In this document: in pieces, positions 1 through 11,190 of the stretch
How the letters are laid out: each line of letters begins with the position of its first letter
How positions within the stretch are numbered: the first letter of the stretch is position 1
Notes under the pieces: generated by a model
Seen by the model: only the letters and a program-made list of their open reading frames with translations
The model's database searches: none
What the model was told of the DNA's origin: nothing
Position numbers and translations under genes: made by a program
Assembly: GCA_947034895.1 (NCBI GenBank)
Contig: OX344762.1
Location: 6,949,501 to 7,013,500 of the forward strand
Direction of reading: 5' to 3'
Source of the DNA: Rhytidiadelphus loreus
Taxonomy: Eukaryota; Streptophyta; Bryopsida; Hypnales; Hylocomiaceae
Length of the DNA stretch: 64,000 bases

Positions 1-463
1 CACAGAAATTCACTCACTCAGAAATTGACTGCTTCCTGAATGATAAACCTGTGCACGAAACCAAAAAAAGACGCTCAGATCCAATTTTTTAGTGAGAGAA
101 TTCATTTCACTTCATTACAGTAGAGAGAGACTGAGAGGTAATAAGTTGGACGAATCGATTGCAGGATGCTGTCCAATGGGAGTTGTTCCAATGAGTTGTC
201 CATTTTTGCTTTCATAATCTTTTTAAAAGTGCGTGACGAAGCGAATTGTTTTTTTATTCTCGCTTTCACGCCGAGAGTGAATTGATATGAATGGGAGCCA
301 TCTGTGATCTGTACATTTGGTCATGCCTGGTGCATGTTCCGCCATTGATGAACACGTGCGAGATCTTGTGGCCCAACTGCCCAAACTTATGAGATCTTTA
401 GACCACGGTTAAAGGGCCGTTTCGTTTTTATAGACCGCGGTTGTAGGCTCAACGTCTTTTTTA
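1..463. other. Intergenic DNA, no gene seen
   Basis: Moderately AT-rich sequence. I see no open frame with protein-like content, no RNA gene and no clear repeat end before the TTAA at 464. Confidence 0.5.
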
Positions 464-467
464 TTAA

Positions 468-647
468 CCTTTAAATGTAAACACGGACGTGCAACTATTC
501 ATCCTCTGAATTTTGTTGTGAAAAGGGAAGGTCTTTTGTAGTGGTTTGACTTCTAATGAGTGCTTTAATTTGCTATTTTTTAAACCAATGATTTACTCGG
601 TAATAAAAAGGGATGATTTCCAAGGTCACCCATTCGTTCACTGAGGG
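468..647 (+). mobile_element. TTAA-flanked short element, family A copy 1
   Basis: This is one of five related copies in the window; the others are at 16618, about 40990, 44515 and 44821. The shared core runs from GTGCAACTATTCATCC near 490 to GATGATTTCCAAGGTCACC near 612-630. The left end is TTAA (464-467) followed by CCTTTAAATG. The right end is decayed (GAGGG followed by TTGA instead of TTAA). It is non-coding and non-autonomous. The family assignment rests on alignment by eye; the piggyBac-like class is inference. Confidence 0.65.
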
Positions 648-2305
648 TTGAGTTGAAGGCTTGGTTACAAATACTTATTAGCAAGTCAAGTGACTTCTTC
701 ACCATCCATTGTCACTCGCTTTTTCATTTCCACACATTAGGGATTGTCTCACCTTCTTCTTCCCATTTTCAATCTTCAAAGAATGGGGATGTGACACTCT
801 CTCCTCGATTTGCAAAGGGCCCATTCTCTGAAGACTAAGAAGTTTCTTTCTTCTCCTCTAGAAGTGAAGAGTGGGTGTAAAGAAATTTCTCCATTCTCTC
901 CATTTCTCTCCATTTTCCATTCTCAAAAGTAGTGTTAGTCACACCTTCTTCATGGAGAAGGTCTCCTATTGGATCCTCTTTTCACTCCATACCTTCTCAT
1001 TCTTCATAGAAATTTTATTCTCATAAAAGGGATGACAACCCCTAATATTCATGAGTCAAACTATTCTATAAAAGTTATATATCTCTACAACTCCATTTTG
1101 CTAAGTATAGCCTTGTGACATCGCCATGTGGCTTGGTAGTATTATAGACAATAGAAATTTTTTTAAAGATATTTTTATAGGCTTCTATAAGGCATTTTCA
1201 TAGGCTTATGCTTGAAATCTTGCTTATCACTTTTTAAATTCTTCACTATGAAACTGACCTTCTTTACATAGAGGCTAAAAATAAAATAATTAACAAAATC
1301 TTGTTGATATTGTCCCATACCAAATTTTCTTTTAGTATATGTAAATATCGCATGAGAATTTGATGAAGCTACTAAGAGCATCCTCAATGCATGATAATAT
1401 ACCATCTGCTCACTGAAATAGATAAAGTTACAAATTAAATCTTATATTTTTGGCAAAATAGCATCTGTAGCTAAACGGTGGTTAGGATACCTAATATATT
1501 TGTAAAATTCATAGGTTGCATTGATAAAATAATGATATATTCTAATTTTAAAATAAAAATATATTAATTATTAATTTTAGAACCATCAATTACATACAAC
1601 ACATTTTTGTTGATGCTAACAACAATTCAATAGGGATTGCAACAACACCATGTTTGAAGCAACAAATAAGTGTCAAAAAATCTTCATCTTGTATTAATAC
1701 CATGTCAAATGTCACATAATTGTCCACGTGGAAATAGAAAATCAACTTGTAGCATTAAAGCAAACATAGACATTGTATACAAGGTGACATTGAGAATGTA
1801 TAAGGTGAAGAAACCCATTACTAACCAGCACCCCATCAGCAATCAATAGGGGGCTATATTACCAACCAAGGTTGAACAAATTTCAATTTTTTCCTTGGAA
1901 TGTGTTTCTTTTTTCTTTTTCAAGGTTTGGACCTATAAAGTCATGACACATAAGTGAGCAAGAAAGTAGGAAGCAATGAGCAAGAAAGTAATTCTTGAAT
2001 GATTGGAATTAGAAGAGTCTAGACATTAGCTATGGGTCTAGCACACTTTCTGCCTCACAAAATTCATAGTAATTTTAGTTCAAGCAATAAAATTTTCCCA
2101 TCATTTTTGTCAATGCACCTTTGAAAACATTTGCTTTACCTTGCACTACCCTAGATCACGTCCAAAATTGCTTATTTGATCAGTTATGGGTGCCTTCAGT
2201 TTATACTTTTGTTTGGTGTATACTATTTCAGCCTATATAAATGCATTGTCTTCGTTATTTACTATTCTTCTACTCTAAAATAATTCCATCGTTTGATAAA
2301 ACTAA
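648..2305. other. Intergenic AT-rich DNA
   Basis: I find no gene here. A CT/GA-rich stretch at about 690-960 repeats short motifs such as TTCTCCATT, but it codes for nothing I recognise. Confidence 0.5.
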
Positions 2306-2345
2306 TTAACCCCTAAACGACCAAAGAGCCCACTTTAGGCTTTTT
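2306..2345 (+). repeat. Solitary TTAA-type element end
   Basis: TTAA at 2306-2309 is followed by CCCCTAAACGACCAAAG, which resembles the left ends of the TTAA-flanked elements at 16779 and 20551. I could not find a convincing matching right end, so this may be a truncated element. Confidence 0.35.
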
Positions 2346-2977
2346 GAGAACTTGGGCAGCCTCTATTGACTTCATAATTTGGAGATTTTGCATGAAATTT
2401 TTAGAATGAATGCTACTCATCATAATGTACATGTGAAGCTTTGTTTCATGTCATTCCTATAAATATTGCAAAAGTCAGAATTTTTTTTATTGCAATGGCA
2501 AAACAAGCATCAAAAAATACATTCTAAGAAAATATTAAGTTTTCTTTTGGGAATTTTATAGATTGATGCCTATTCAAAAAAAATTGAAGCATTTAATTCC
2601 AAATAATGAGGTAAATTTTATGAGGAGCTTTATTTTGCTTATGAAGCTAAAAAATTATATAAATTTATCTTTTGCTCTCAATTTTGAAAATTTTCAAGTA
2701 AAACCAAAACTAAAGGATATTAATATTTTACTAAAATATTCTCACCATTGGAATTACCAATTTTCAATTTTTTATAAAAGCTATTAGCAAATCAGTTTTT
2801 TCTTTCATTTAGTACCACCTTCCACTTTACAATTTTTTTAAAGATGTATATGAAATTTCTTTTGGTTAAATTTTTTTACATATGTTTTCAACCCATTTTC
2901 CAACATACTAACTAAATGCACAAGTAATTGGATATACAATTTTTTTTTTCTAAAAATGTTAAAAGTCAAAACTATTA

Positions 2978-3290
2978 GGGGAGATTTGGGGCCTCCAAAA
3001 GATTGTTTTGGGCCTATTCCACTTGTTGTAAACCACTACATTGCTGGCATACTATTAAAAAATTCAAAGTTAATAAAAAATAAAAAAATTCAAAGAAAAA
3101 ATTCAAAGAAATTATATTTTGTATTTTTGTATTTTAAAAAATAATAATATTTTTTAATATTTAAAAATAAATTAAATATTATTATCTGATGTGGTTGTCT
3201 CCTAACTACATCAGATTGTTGATTTGGCGTGGTTCCCATGTTCCCTATAATCCGGGAAGTCACAATCTTCCGAAGGCCTCAAATCTCCCT
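2978..3290. mobile_element. 313-bp element with 28-bp terminal inverted repeats
   Basis: The left end (2978-3005, beginning GGGGAGATTTGGGGCC) matches the reverse complement of the right end (3263-3290) at 23 of 28 positions. All five differences are A/G or C/T changes. The outside bases are TTA on the left and TAA on the right, close to the three-base target duplications of PIF/Harbinger elements, but not an exact direct repeat. The interior is A/T-rich and non-coding. It is a MITE by structure; the superfamily is uncertain. Confidence 0.7.
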
Positions 3291-3719
3291 TAATGTTTAC
3301 CTTTTGGAAGGGCTAGAAAAGGCCTACATTTTGAAGTTTTGGCACATTGAACTTGCAATTGGTGGGGATAATTTTTCTAAGATTTTGGGACAATGTACTT
3401 GAACAAGTTAACTAAAGGATCCTATGGTTGGATTTGTTAAAAAGTAAATATTGATTAAAATTTTGACCTTGCTTTGGAAACATTAGAGCAATTTTGAACC
3501 TCTAAACATGTTGGTCCTTTAGGGATTCAAATCAAATTGGAATTACACTAGGAAAAAAAATATGCAGATAATGATTTCTCACAGTATGGTACTGTAACAA
3601 CACACATTCTATTAGCATACTTTATACATGTTGTAACAGTACAGTAATATGTCTTCTAAGTGGATAGTCCTTGAATTAAGACTCATGTGGTTACTTATTA
3701 ATTCTGATTTAATAAGAAC

Positions 3720-6700
3720 CCCCCTTGAATTTTTATACAAGCCATACATACAAAAATTTAAAAAATTAAAAAAATTAAAAAAATTAAAAAATTAAAAAAT
3801 AATATATATATATATATTCAAATTCATCCAGCACCGTCAAGGCCTGGTTAATTTTTCCACCTCACCCCTTTTTGTATTTTCCAAAATGAATCTTATCAAC
3901 AAATGATATGGGTTAATGGTTTTTGTATGTGTGTATGTATTCAATATCTATATTATTGTATCCATATTTGTCTTTTTGTATCCAAATTAACGGCCAAAAC
4001 GACAATTAGATAGATGGTTTTTCTTTACTTTTCTCCAAACGGTAGAGGAGGGGGGTCCTTTTTCCTCTAGTATAATCAATGGCTCTTGTTTATTTGACTG
4101 GGGTAGGCGGGTAGGGGATGCATCATTATAGGAGATAGTAACATACATTTATTGTAAGCTCATAGTACTATTGTTTTTTTGACAAAATGTGAGCTTATTT
4201 TCACTAGTTTTTCTCAAATTACAAAGTTATTTTGGGACATAGGAGTATTCATATCAAATTTTTATTGACGACTACATTATACAATGTTGTAACAACATGA
4301 ATTTGTACTAGTGCTTTCTTTTAGTGTATTCCAAGTAAAGTGGTTGATGTTCTACACAAAACTACATATGTCCTTGTTGCACTTCGTGTATCTATCCATA
4401 TTTCATAGAAACTTGAAAGCCACCATATTAGTTGATGTCAAGTGTTTTGGAGAACTTATAGATGAGTTAAAACAATCTATTGTAGTAAGAATTAGGAGTT
4501 TGACCACATGTGGTTGCTGAAATTTTTCAATTTTTTCTCATATTAGGACAAGTATGAGAAAAAGTGAGAACAATTGAAATTATATCTTTTTGACAAAGTA
4601 TGAATGTACTATGAGTTTTTGAAGTGTTCAATGTATAACGATCCAAAAGAGTTTGTAGACTACCTTAGAGCAAACAAAATCTGAATCCATCATGCTCATG
4701 TTGTTCACCAATTCTTACAATATATGAGTATACACTGAAAAATTAGAAGTTCTTAATGAAGTCAATAATCACTCCATTATTGTCATCTAAGACATGCATT
4801 GAAGCCAAAATCTTACAAACTAAAAAACCCCATAATGGGAGTATTTTTTAGGTGTCCACACTAATGGGTCATTTGACCACAATGGGTTGATTAACCTTAT
4901 ATATTGGCCTTTGGGGGGCTCTTGAGATTATTGAACAACTAAAAATCAAAGTCATGAATTTTGTAATGTCGTTCACACTTGCAAGTGGTGTGTACAACTT
5001 TGTTAAGGTGTGCTATGAGCTTGTTATGGGATGCATTCATTTTTAAGTTTGATTTGCTTAGGACTATAATTTCAATCTTGATGGAAACAATCTAATAGTG
5101 CTTGTAGACCTCTATATGTAACTTGAAAGCATTGTTGTGGATTGTTGGCAAACTATTCCTTCAAAGACGATAAGACAATTTTTTCGAAAATATATATAAA
5201 TTGACTTAGGGAGGGTACCCCATACAAACTTCAAGCACCCCCTTGAGTAACTAGGATGTTTTATCAGAGGTTGTGTATTAATTTTTTTTAAGGAATTAAA
5301 TACCCCCTATAATTGCAATTTTTAAAATCTCATGCTATGGACCTTTTGATTGTAAGTACAATGTAGTAGAAGGTGTTGTAGGTCCTTTGCTATTTGTAAT
5401 ATTTGGATATTAGTCCCTAAATGCTCAAACTGTATTTTTTTGGCAACATAGCAATTTTGGACAGCTCACTACAAATGGAGATTTTATTTTTATTTTTTGA
5501 AATTTTCACACAACATGTGCCTGTAGATCAACTTTAAGGCCCAATAATTTTCATAACTTTTGACTACATGGTCAAAAAGTTAGTGCATGAAATGTAGTTT
5601 TCAATGCTCGGCAGGTAGCCTGCACAGAAAAAACTTCTTTAAAAATCACTTTTTTTAAAAAGAAAAATTTGAAATTGGTTCTTTAGATTTATATATATGT
5701 GGAAAGTTTTGAATCATTACATTTTGATTAATGAGATGAAAGTTATAAAGAGTTCTAGTTTAGGGTAGTTTGGGGGTAGTTATGGAATCTCTTCTCTAAG
5801 ATAAACTTCAAAGTCTTTTATTTAACTCAATTTTCAATATTTTTGGAAAAAATTAAAAACATAAAGTGTAGATTTTTTCTTACAGCATTACAACCATTGG
5901 GATTGGCATTTTTCATTTCCATAAATTAATTGTTAACAATTTAGTATTTTGAATCATTCTCTATTTTTTTTTACTTACTATTTTTTTCCTACATATACAA
6001 TTCCAAATGATTTGGAATTTTTCAAGCACGTAGCCAACTTACTTTGAAGAAGGAATCCAAAGAGTATCCACCAATTTGGACATTTTTTCATACAAATTTA
6101 ACCTTCTAAAGTGCAGCTGCCCGGTTTTTCACAGGGTTAGAAAAAGGATTATTGTCACTTCAAACACTAATATCTTGCAATCCACATGGTAAAAAGATTT
6201 GAAATTTTTTCCACATCTTTTCAAACTAGTTTACTACAAGACACTATGGTTAGATATGTCCAAAAATGTTTTTTTTCCTAAATTTTGGTACTTGTACTAG
6301 AAATGACAGTTTTGGAGCATTTTTGGTGAAAACACAATCAAATACATTTAGGGGGTAGTGTTCAATAACAAATGGAAAAACCTATGGTTTGCAAAAGAAC
6401 TTTATAAGAAAAATTAGAAGAGGTTAATCCTTAAACCTCTTTAAAATCTAAAATGTTTTTTTAGATGTATCAAGCATCCAAAGTAAACTATTACATTTTA
6501 TTTTTTTCTACTCATTTTTTTGAAATTAGAAAATCAATTGACCTTCTTGGAAATCTATATTTTACAAATATCCAACAATTGGTTAAAAAATTGATTTTTT
6601 TTTACCTCTAAGTTCTATGAATATATAAACAATCTTTTGAACAATGATCACAATTGGAACTCTCATTTTATAAGTGATGTTTCTCATAAACATTGTGTCC

Positions 6701-7300
6701 ATTTGCCATCATCTTCTAGTAGACCTCTCGCCAAGCATGTTTAGGTACTCATGGCCATCCACTGTTTTCATGTGTTCAAAATGAAATAGACCTTCAAACT
6801 ATAGTTAACTATCTATTGTGATTACAGGTTTTGCATTAAATTGACAACCCCCTTGGCCCCCTCCCTGCTAAAGAAACGAGAACCGTTGATTTTTTGTACA
6901 AAAAATTACAAATCCACCCTCACAACCGTTGATCTAAAAATATTTGAATATGGATACGGATACAAATACGATACAAATACAGAATACGATATGGATATTG
7001 ATATAGAATATGGATACAGATGTAAATTGAATATGGATACAACTACATGTACAGGTACTGATACGGGTACGTATTGGAAGACATACTTGGTAAACAGATG
7101 ATTATCCCATATTGTTTGTGAGAGTTCATGCTTTTGGAAATTACAAAGAGGGGGAGGTGAGGGAGGAAGTTCAAAAAAAAATTAATATAAAAAAATTTAA
7201 TATAAAAAAAATTAATAAAAAAAAATTTAATAAAAAAATTTAAAATTTAAAATTTAAATTTAAAATTTGGGGGTGGGGTGGGTGGGTAAAATAATTAGAA
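3720..7300. mobile_element. Long degenerate inverted-repeat (foldback) element, ~3.6 kb
   Basis: Two arms of roughly 400 bp face each other at about 3720-4130 and 6830-7300. Read in opposite directions they share, in order, a pyrimidine/purine-rich block near CCCCCTCC, a block of GGATAC-type repeats, a CCCATAT block, a GAGGTGAG block, a long A/T run, and an outer run of G or C. Arm matches are imperfect and boundaries approximate. The interior has no transposase-like frame. It contains a segment (about 4540-4960) that resembles the MITE at 36047-36580. A segment at about 5975-6330 recurs inverted at the right edge of the window. Confidence 0.55.
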
Positions 7301-10184
7301 AAAAAACAAAATGGATTTGGCATTGTGCCTCACTATCCACTCTATGACAACATGATTTGTAGATAATATTGTTTTCCAATAGTTTGTTCAACAAAATGCA
7401 ACCTATGAATATCAATAAAAGCAGAAAGGTCAAATCATGTTTTTATAAAATGAATTTTCAATCATTTAATAAATTTTAATGGTGTTGCAAAAGTGCATGT
7501 TATATATATAAGTACTTAAATTGTTTAATTTTTAATTTTTTGTACAAGTGTTTTTTGCTTCTACCTTGCTCCAAATTATTTCATAAACTCTGTATGCTTG
7601 CAACGCATGTAGTTAGAAACCCATCATGATCAATACAATAATGTTATGTATAAATGTACAATAGATTTTTGTTTGGCATCCATTTGAAATAAGTCAAATA
7701 AAAAAGAAGTTCCATACCAATACATCAATACCACAATTTTTTTCAACAAATTTTGTTATTAATAATAAATATGTTATCTTTGTACCTCATTTAACATTGA
7801 AATAACACAATTTCCTACAATTTCGGACTCAGATTTGTACTCATGAAGGCCTTGGTTGTTTTCTTCTACCATTCTAAGATCAATCGACTTTTGCAAATCT
7901 CTCTATTGCCTTTCTATTAAAATTATGAATCTATCCAAAAAAATGTACAATCTCTCTATAATACTCCACATATCAATGAAAAGCATCTATCAACATCAAA
8001 TAGACTTTTAGATTTGTTAAAAATTCTTAACCAACTATTGGAAGTCAAAGTATTGTAGGAGATCTTTCCTTTCCAAACCCAATTGCAAGGATGAATAGTT
8101 GCACTTTCATCCTACACTCAAAGATTCTTTGTCATCCATTGGACGTTTGGTGTCCGTGACGACATTCAAGGGTTAAAGGCCATTGATTTTTAAGATCCTC
8201 TAACATAAGACTTAGATGGAATAACTTCACCACAAAATCCTCACAAACTTAAAAGATCTTTGCTTATCACCCTTCACTAATTTTCTCATCAATTACTAAT
8301 TCATCATATTTTTTGAAGAAGCCTTCAATATTAGGCAAATCTTTAAGATTGTCTACTGGAGTCCAAAAAGCATATTTTTATTTGAGTGCCAAAAAACATG
8401 TGAAGTTTTGTGCTCCTAAATCTTCAATATTGGATGTTGAACCCACTTTATTCTAATAAATTTAGAGTGCTCACACCACTTTGGAATTGAGTAGTTGCGA
8501 GAAAAGGTTATTGATTTTGAATTTTTGGGGCAGTTTTCAATCTCTTTTGCAAGAGTACTATAAAATTAGAAAAATAGTCTTTATACCTCAAAAACAAAAG
8601 TACACAAAATTATTGTACAACTCAATTCTAGACAAAGAGGCCAAGAAAAAGTAAAAAAGACTAATTCAAACTCCCTCACAATTTAATTATGAAAATGTAC
8701 ACATATAATACATGCATATTATAGATACATATTCAAATATATTAATATTTGTATTAATAAAAATACAATATGTCTACAAATATGGATGTAGACACCTATA
8801 CATTGTCCTATAAAGTGGGCCCTCCAATCACTGCTTTTTTCTACTGTGTCTAATAGCTATTATTAGACTAGTTAATTTTTCATATTACCTTTTTTGCAGT
8901 GAAAGCAAGTTCTATTACACCAAAGAACACAACATTTGGACATTGTATGCAAAAGTTATGAAGGGTCAAAGTATCTTTAGTTAGGATTTCTGCAATTGTT
9001 TCTTCCACGTAGGTACATTTTGATTTTGGAGATGTATACAAAATGATGATGACGGTTTTAGGTGAGTGATATGGTGCATTTTGGATGCCTACCTACCTTA
9101 ACTTTTGGTGAACATCTTGAGATTCAACTTAGACATCATTTTTGAAATTTGAAATTCATGGAAGGATTTATGATTTATTTACTTTATGATTTAAGTGTAT
9201 AGTGCACATTGTGCAATCAAATATTATACAGTCTCCAAATTCATTAAGGTAAATGTGCCTATTAAAGCAAATGGAAGCAAACCTATTGTGTACAAAATTG
9301 TAATGGTGGTGTTCATTTAGGTTTTGAAATGTACACCACTAATATAATTAGTTGTCTACAATGGGCTCACTTACCTTAGATCAATCCTTTTTGGACATTG
9401 CAAGAATGCAAGTCCAATAGGCATTTTGAAAATCAAACTTGAATTTTCACATAGTTCTTGATTTTCAATTTTTTAAGCTTAGATAGGAAAATGTATCTCT
9501 AATAATCTACTTTTTACTTAATTTTGAATTTATTTCAAAATTATTAATTATGTAATTTTTGTAACACTTTGAAATTTCACGAGTTTTTTGTTTGACATAT
9601 ATTCTATAATCAACTTTTACTCCAATTGAAATTATTTCAAAATTGTTAAATTTATAATTTTTGTGACATTTTGAAGATAGGCCATCTTGAAAGCTCAAAA
9701 TGCACCACTTTTGAACTTTTCCTATCAGATTTCTCTTGGTATGAGCTCAAGGAGTGCACCAATTATGCCATGTTTGTCACAATTTATTTCAATTTTTCTA
9801 AAACATTTTATACTATTTAAAGCATTTTTGTAATTACTATGATTTTTACAAAGAAATTTCTTTAAGAGAATCATATAAAATTCAATTTGATATTTTTAAT
9901 TATGAAAAAATGAGAATAAATTTTAGACAAACATTTCAAACATGTGAAAAATATATATATTATTTGAAATGTATGTTTTCACCTAGAAATCTAATGAAGT
10001 TTGACTAAGCTTTTGATATGGGATGCATTGGTATAAGAAGCATCTTTATTTTAATATCATGACTTTGTACTTCGATAACTATTATGGTAGGGCATCACCT
10101 AATATTGCTCGTCTCCTAATTGAGTTCACAAACTTCATTTGCATAGAAAGAAGCGTGCAATATTAGGACATCTCCAAATAGTTA
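7301..10184. other. AT-rich intergenic DNA with decayed repeats
   Basis: No gene is visible. At 8158-8176 there is a solitary right-hand end (ATTCAAGGG followed by TTAA) like those of the TTAA-flanked elements, without an identifiable partner. Confidence 0.45.
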
Positions 10185-10638
10185 GGGCCACTTCACACTA
10201 TGGCCGAAGGTCAAGAGGCCGTGGGATTCCACCAATCAAATTTCAAGAAACCCAAAGTTCGGCTTCTCGACCCTTCACACTAGAAGGCACAAGTCCAAAG
10301 GCCATCACCCTTCAACTACCTACATGGCAATAAATTGTCTACATGGCGACGGACTCTCAAAGGAAGTTTGGGTTGGCTAGAAATGAATACCCAAACTATG
10401 GTCGAGAGGCCATCAACTTATGACAAGATCTCAACCATTAGATTGGTAGGTGAGACTTCATTATTAAGAGTTTGGACTTTGGACTTGGCCTTTAGAGGCT
10501 TTACACTATGGCCGGCCAAAGGCTCCAATTCCTATTATTTATTGCCTATTTATTGCTCATTTCTTTGGACTCTCAACAAAATTTGGCCATTCAATGCCAC
10601 GGCCTCTCGACTTGGACGGCCATAGTGTGAAGTGGCCC
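10185..10638. mobile_element. PIF/Harbinger-type (Tourist-like) MITE
   Basis: The 454-bp element begins GGGCCACTTCACACTATGGC and ends with its exact complement. The first 22 bases of the terminal inverted repeats match perfectly and the similarity continues imperfectly to about 45 bp. A direct repeat of TTA lies on both sides (10182-10184 and 10639-10641). A three-base TTA duplication with ends starting GGGCC is the known mark of PIF/Harbinger elements. The interior holds several copies of an ACTATGG-CGAGAGGCC-like motif, suggesting subterminal repeats. There is no transposase, so the element is non-autonomous. Confidence 0.88.
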
Positions 10639-10850
10639 TTACTATGAAGCTCAAGGTTTCTTGTTTTTTGACACTGCACCTCTCATCTATCAATTGCTCA
10701 TCTAGTACATTCATTAAAATTTTCCACTTTTTAAACGGAAGAACAATCATTGAAAAGCATTCAAGAACCTTTCATCCATAAATCGCTCAGAAATCATCCA
10801 CTGTTTTGCTGTTTAGGGCTTAGTTTGGGTTCCCTCCTGGTCGGGAGGGA

Positions 10851-11045
10851 GGAGGGCTGCGCCAGCCAAGGAGGTAGTGCAATACCAAGGCGACACGCGC
10901 GGGGCCGGGCAGCAAGCTACCGGATGGCCCCGCTCCCTTGAAAAATTAGATTAATATCATGGGGATCGATGACCCCCGTATCAGATATTAAACTGATAAG
11001 AACAGATACTACACTTGATCTTAGCCAAAAGGCCGAGAAAGGTAT
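10851..11045 (-). ncRNA. U2: U2 spliceosomal snRNA
   Basis: Read on the minus strand, the sequence starts ATACCTTTCTCGGCC, the conserved U2 5' end, and continues with the near-invariant 5' domain. The GTAGTA branch-point recognition sequence is the complement of 11007-11012. It is followed by the stem IIa hairpin and an Sm site (AATTTTT, complement of about 10940-10947). The two 3' stem-loops end GGCTGGCGCAGCCCTCC at about 10851. The length, about 195 nt, fits plant U2 (about 196 nt). U2 base-pairs with the intron branch site in the spliceosome. The intact core and promoter argue for a functional gene rather than a retro-pseudogene. Confidence 0.95.
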
Positions 11046-11068
11046 ACTTCTCCTGTCAGCCCCCGTCC

Positions 11069-11115
11069 TACTTATACTACCCAGACCTCTTCCCCGCTTC
11101 CCATCCTTATGGGAT
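11069..11115 (-). promoter_or_regulatory. U2 snRNA promoter: USE and TATA
   Basis: On the minus strand a TATA-like element (AGTATAAGTA) lies about 24-33 bases upstream of the U2 5' end. A degenerate upstream sequence element (ATCCCATAAGG, complement of 11105-11115) lies at about -60 to -70. It matches 8 of 11 positions of the plant consensus RTCCCACATCG. The USE-to-TATA spacing is that of plant snRNA genes read by RNA polymerase II. Confidence 0.7.
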
Positions 11116-11190
11116 AAATCACACACTAAGCGCCTACACTGAAGGGGTGATCACTCCAAGCAAATCACTCATCAAATTTTAGCTGCTCGG

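Noticed and set aside
2956..3144. 62-codon Lys-rich frame
   Set aside because: It lies in a MITE and its translation comes from an A-rich run.
6946..7080. GGATAC/GATATGGAT repeats read as a D/Y-rich coding frame
   Set aside because: Low-complexity repeat in an arm of an inverted-repeat element, with a matching complementary copy near 3950; codon content is dictated by the repeat.
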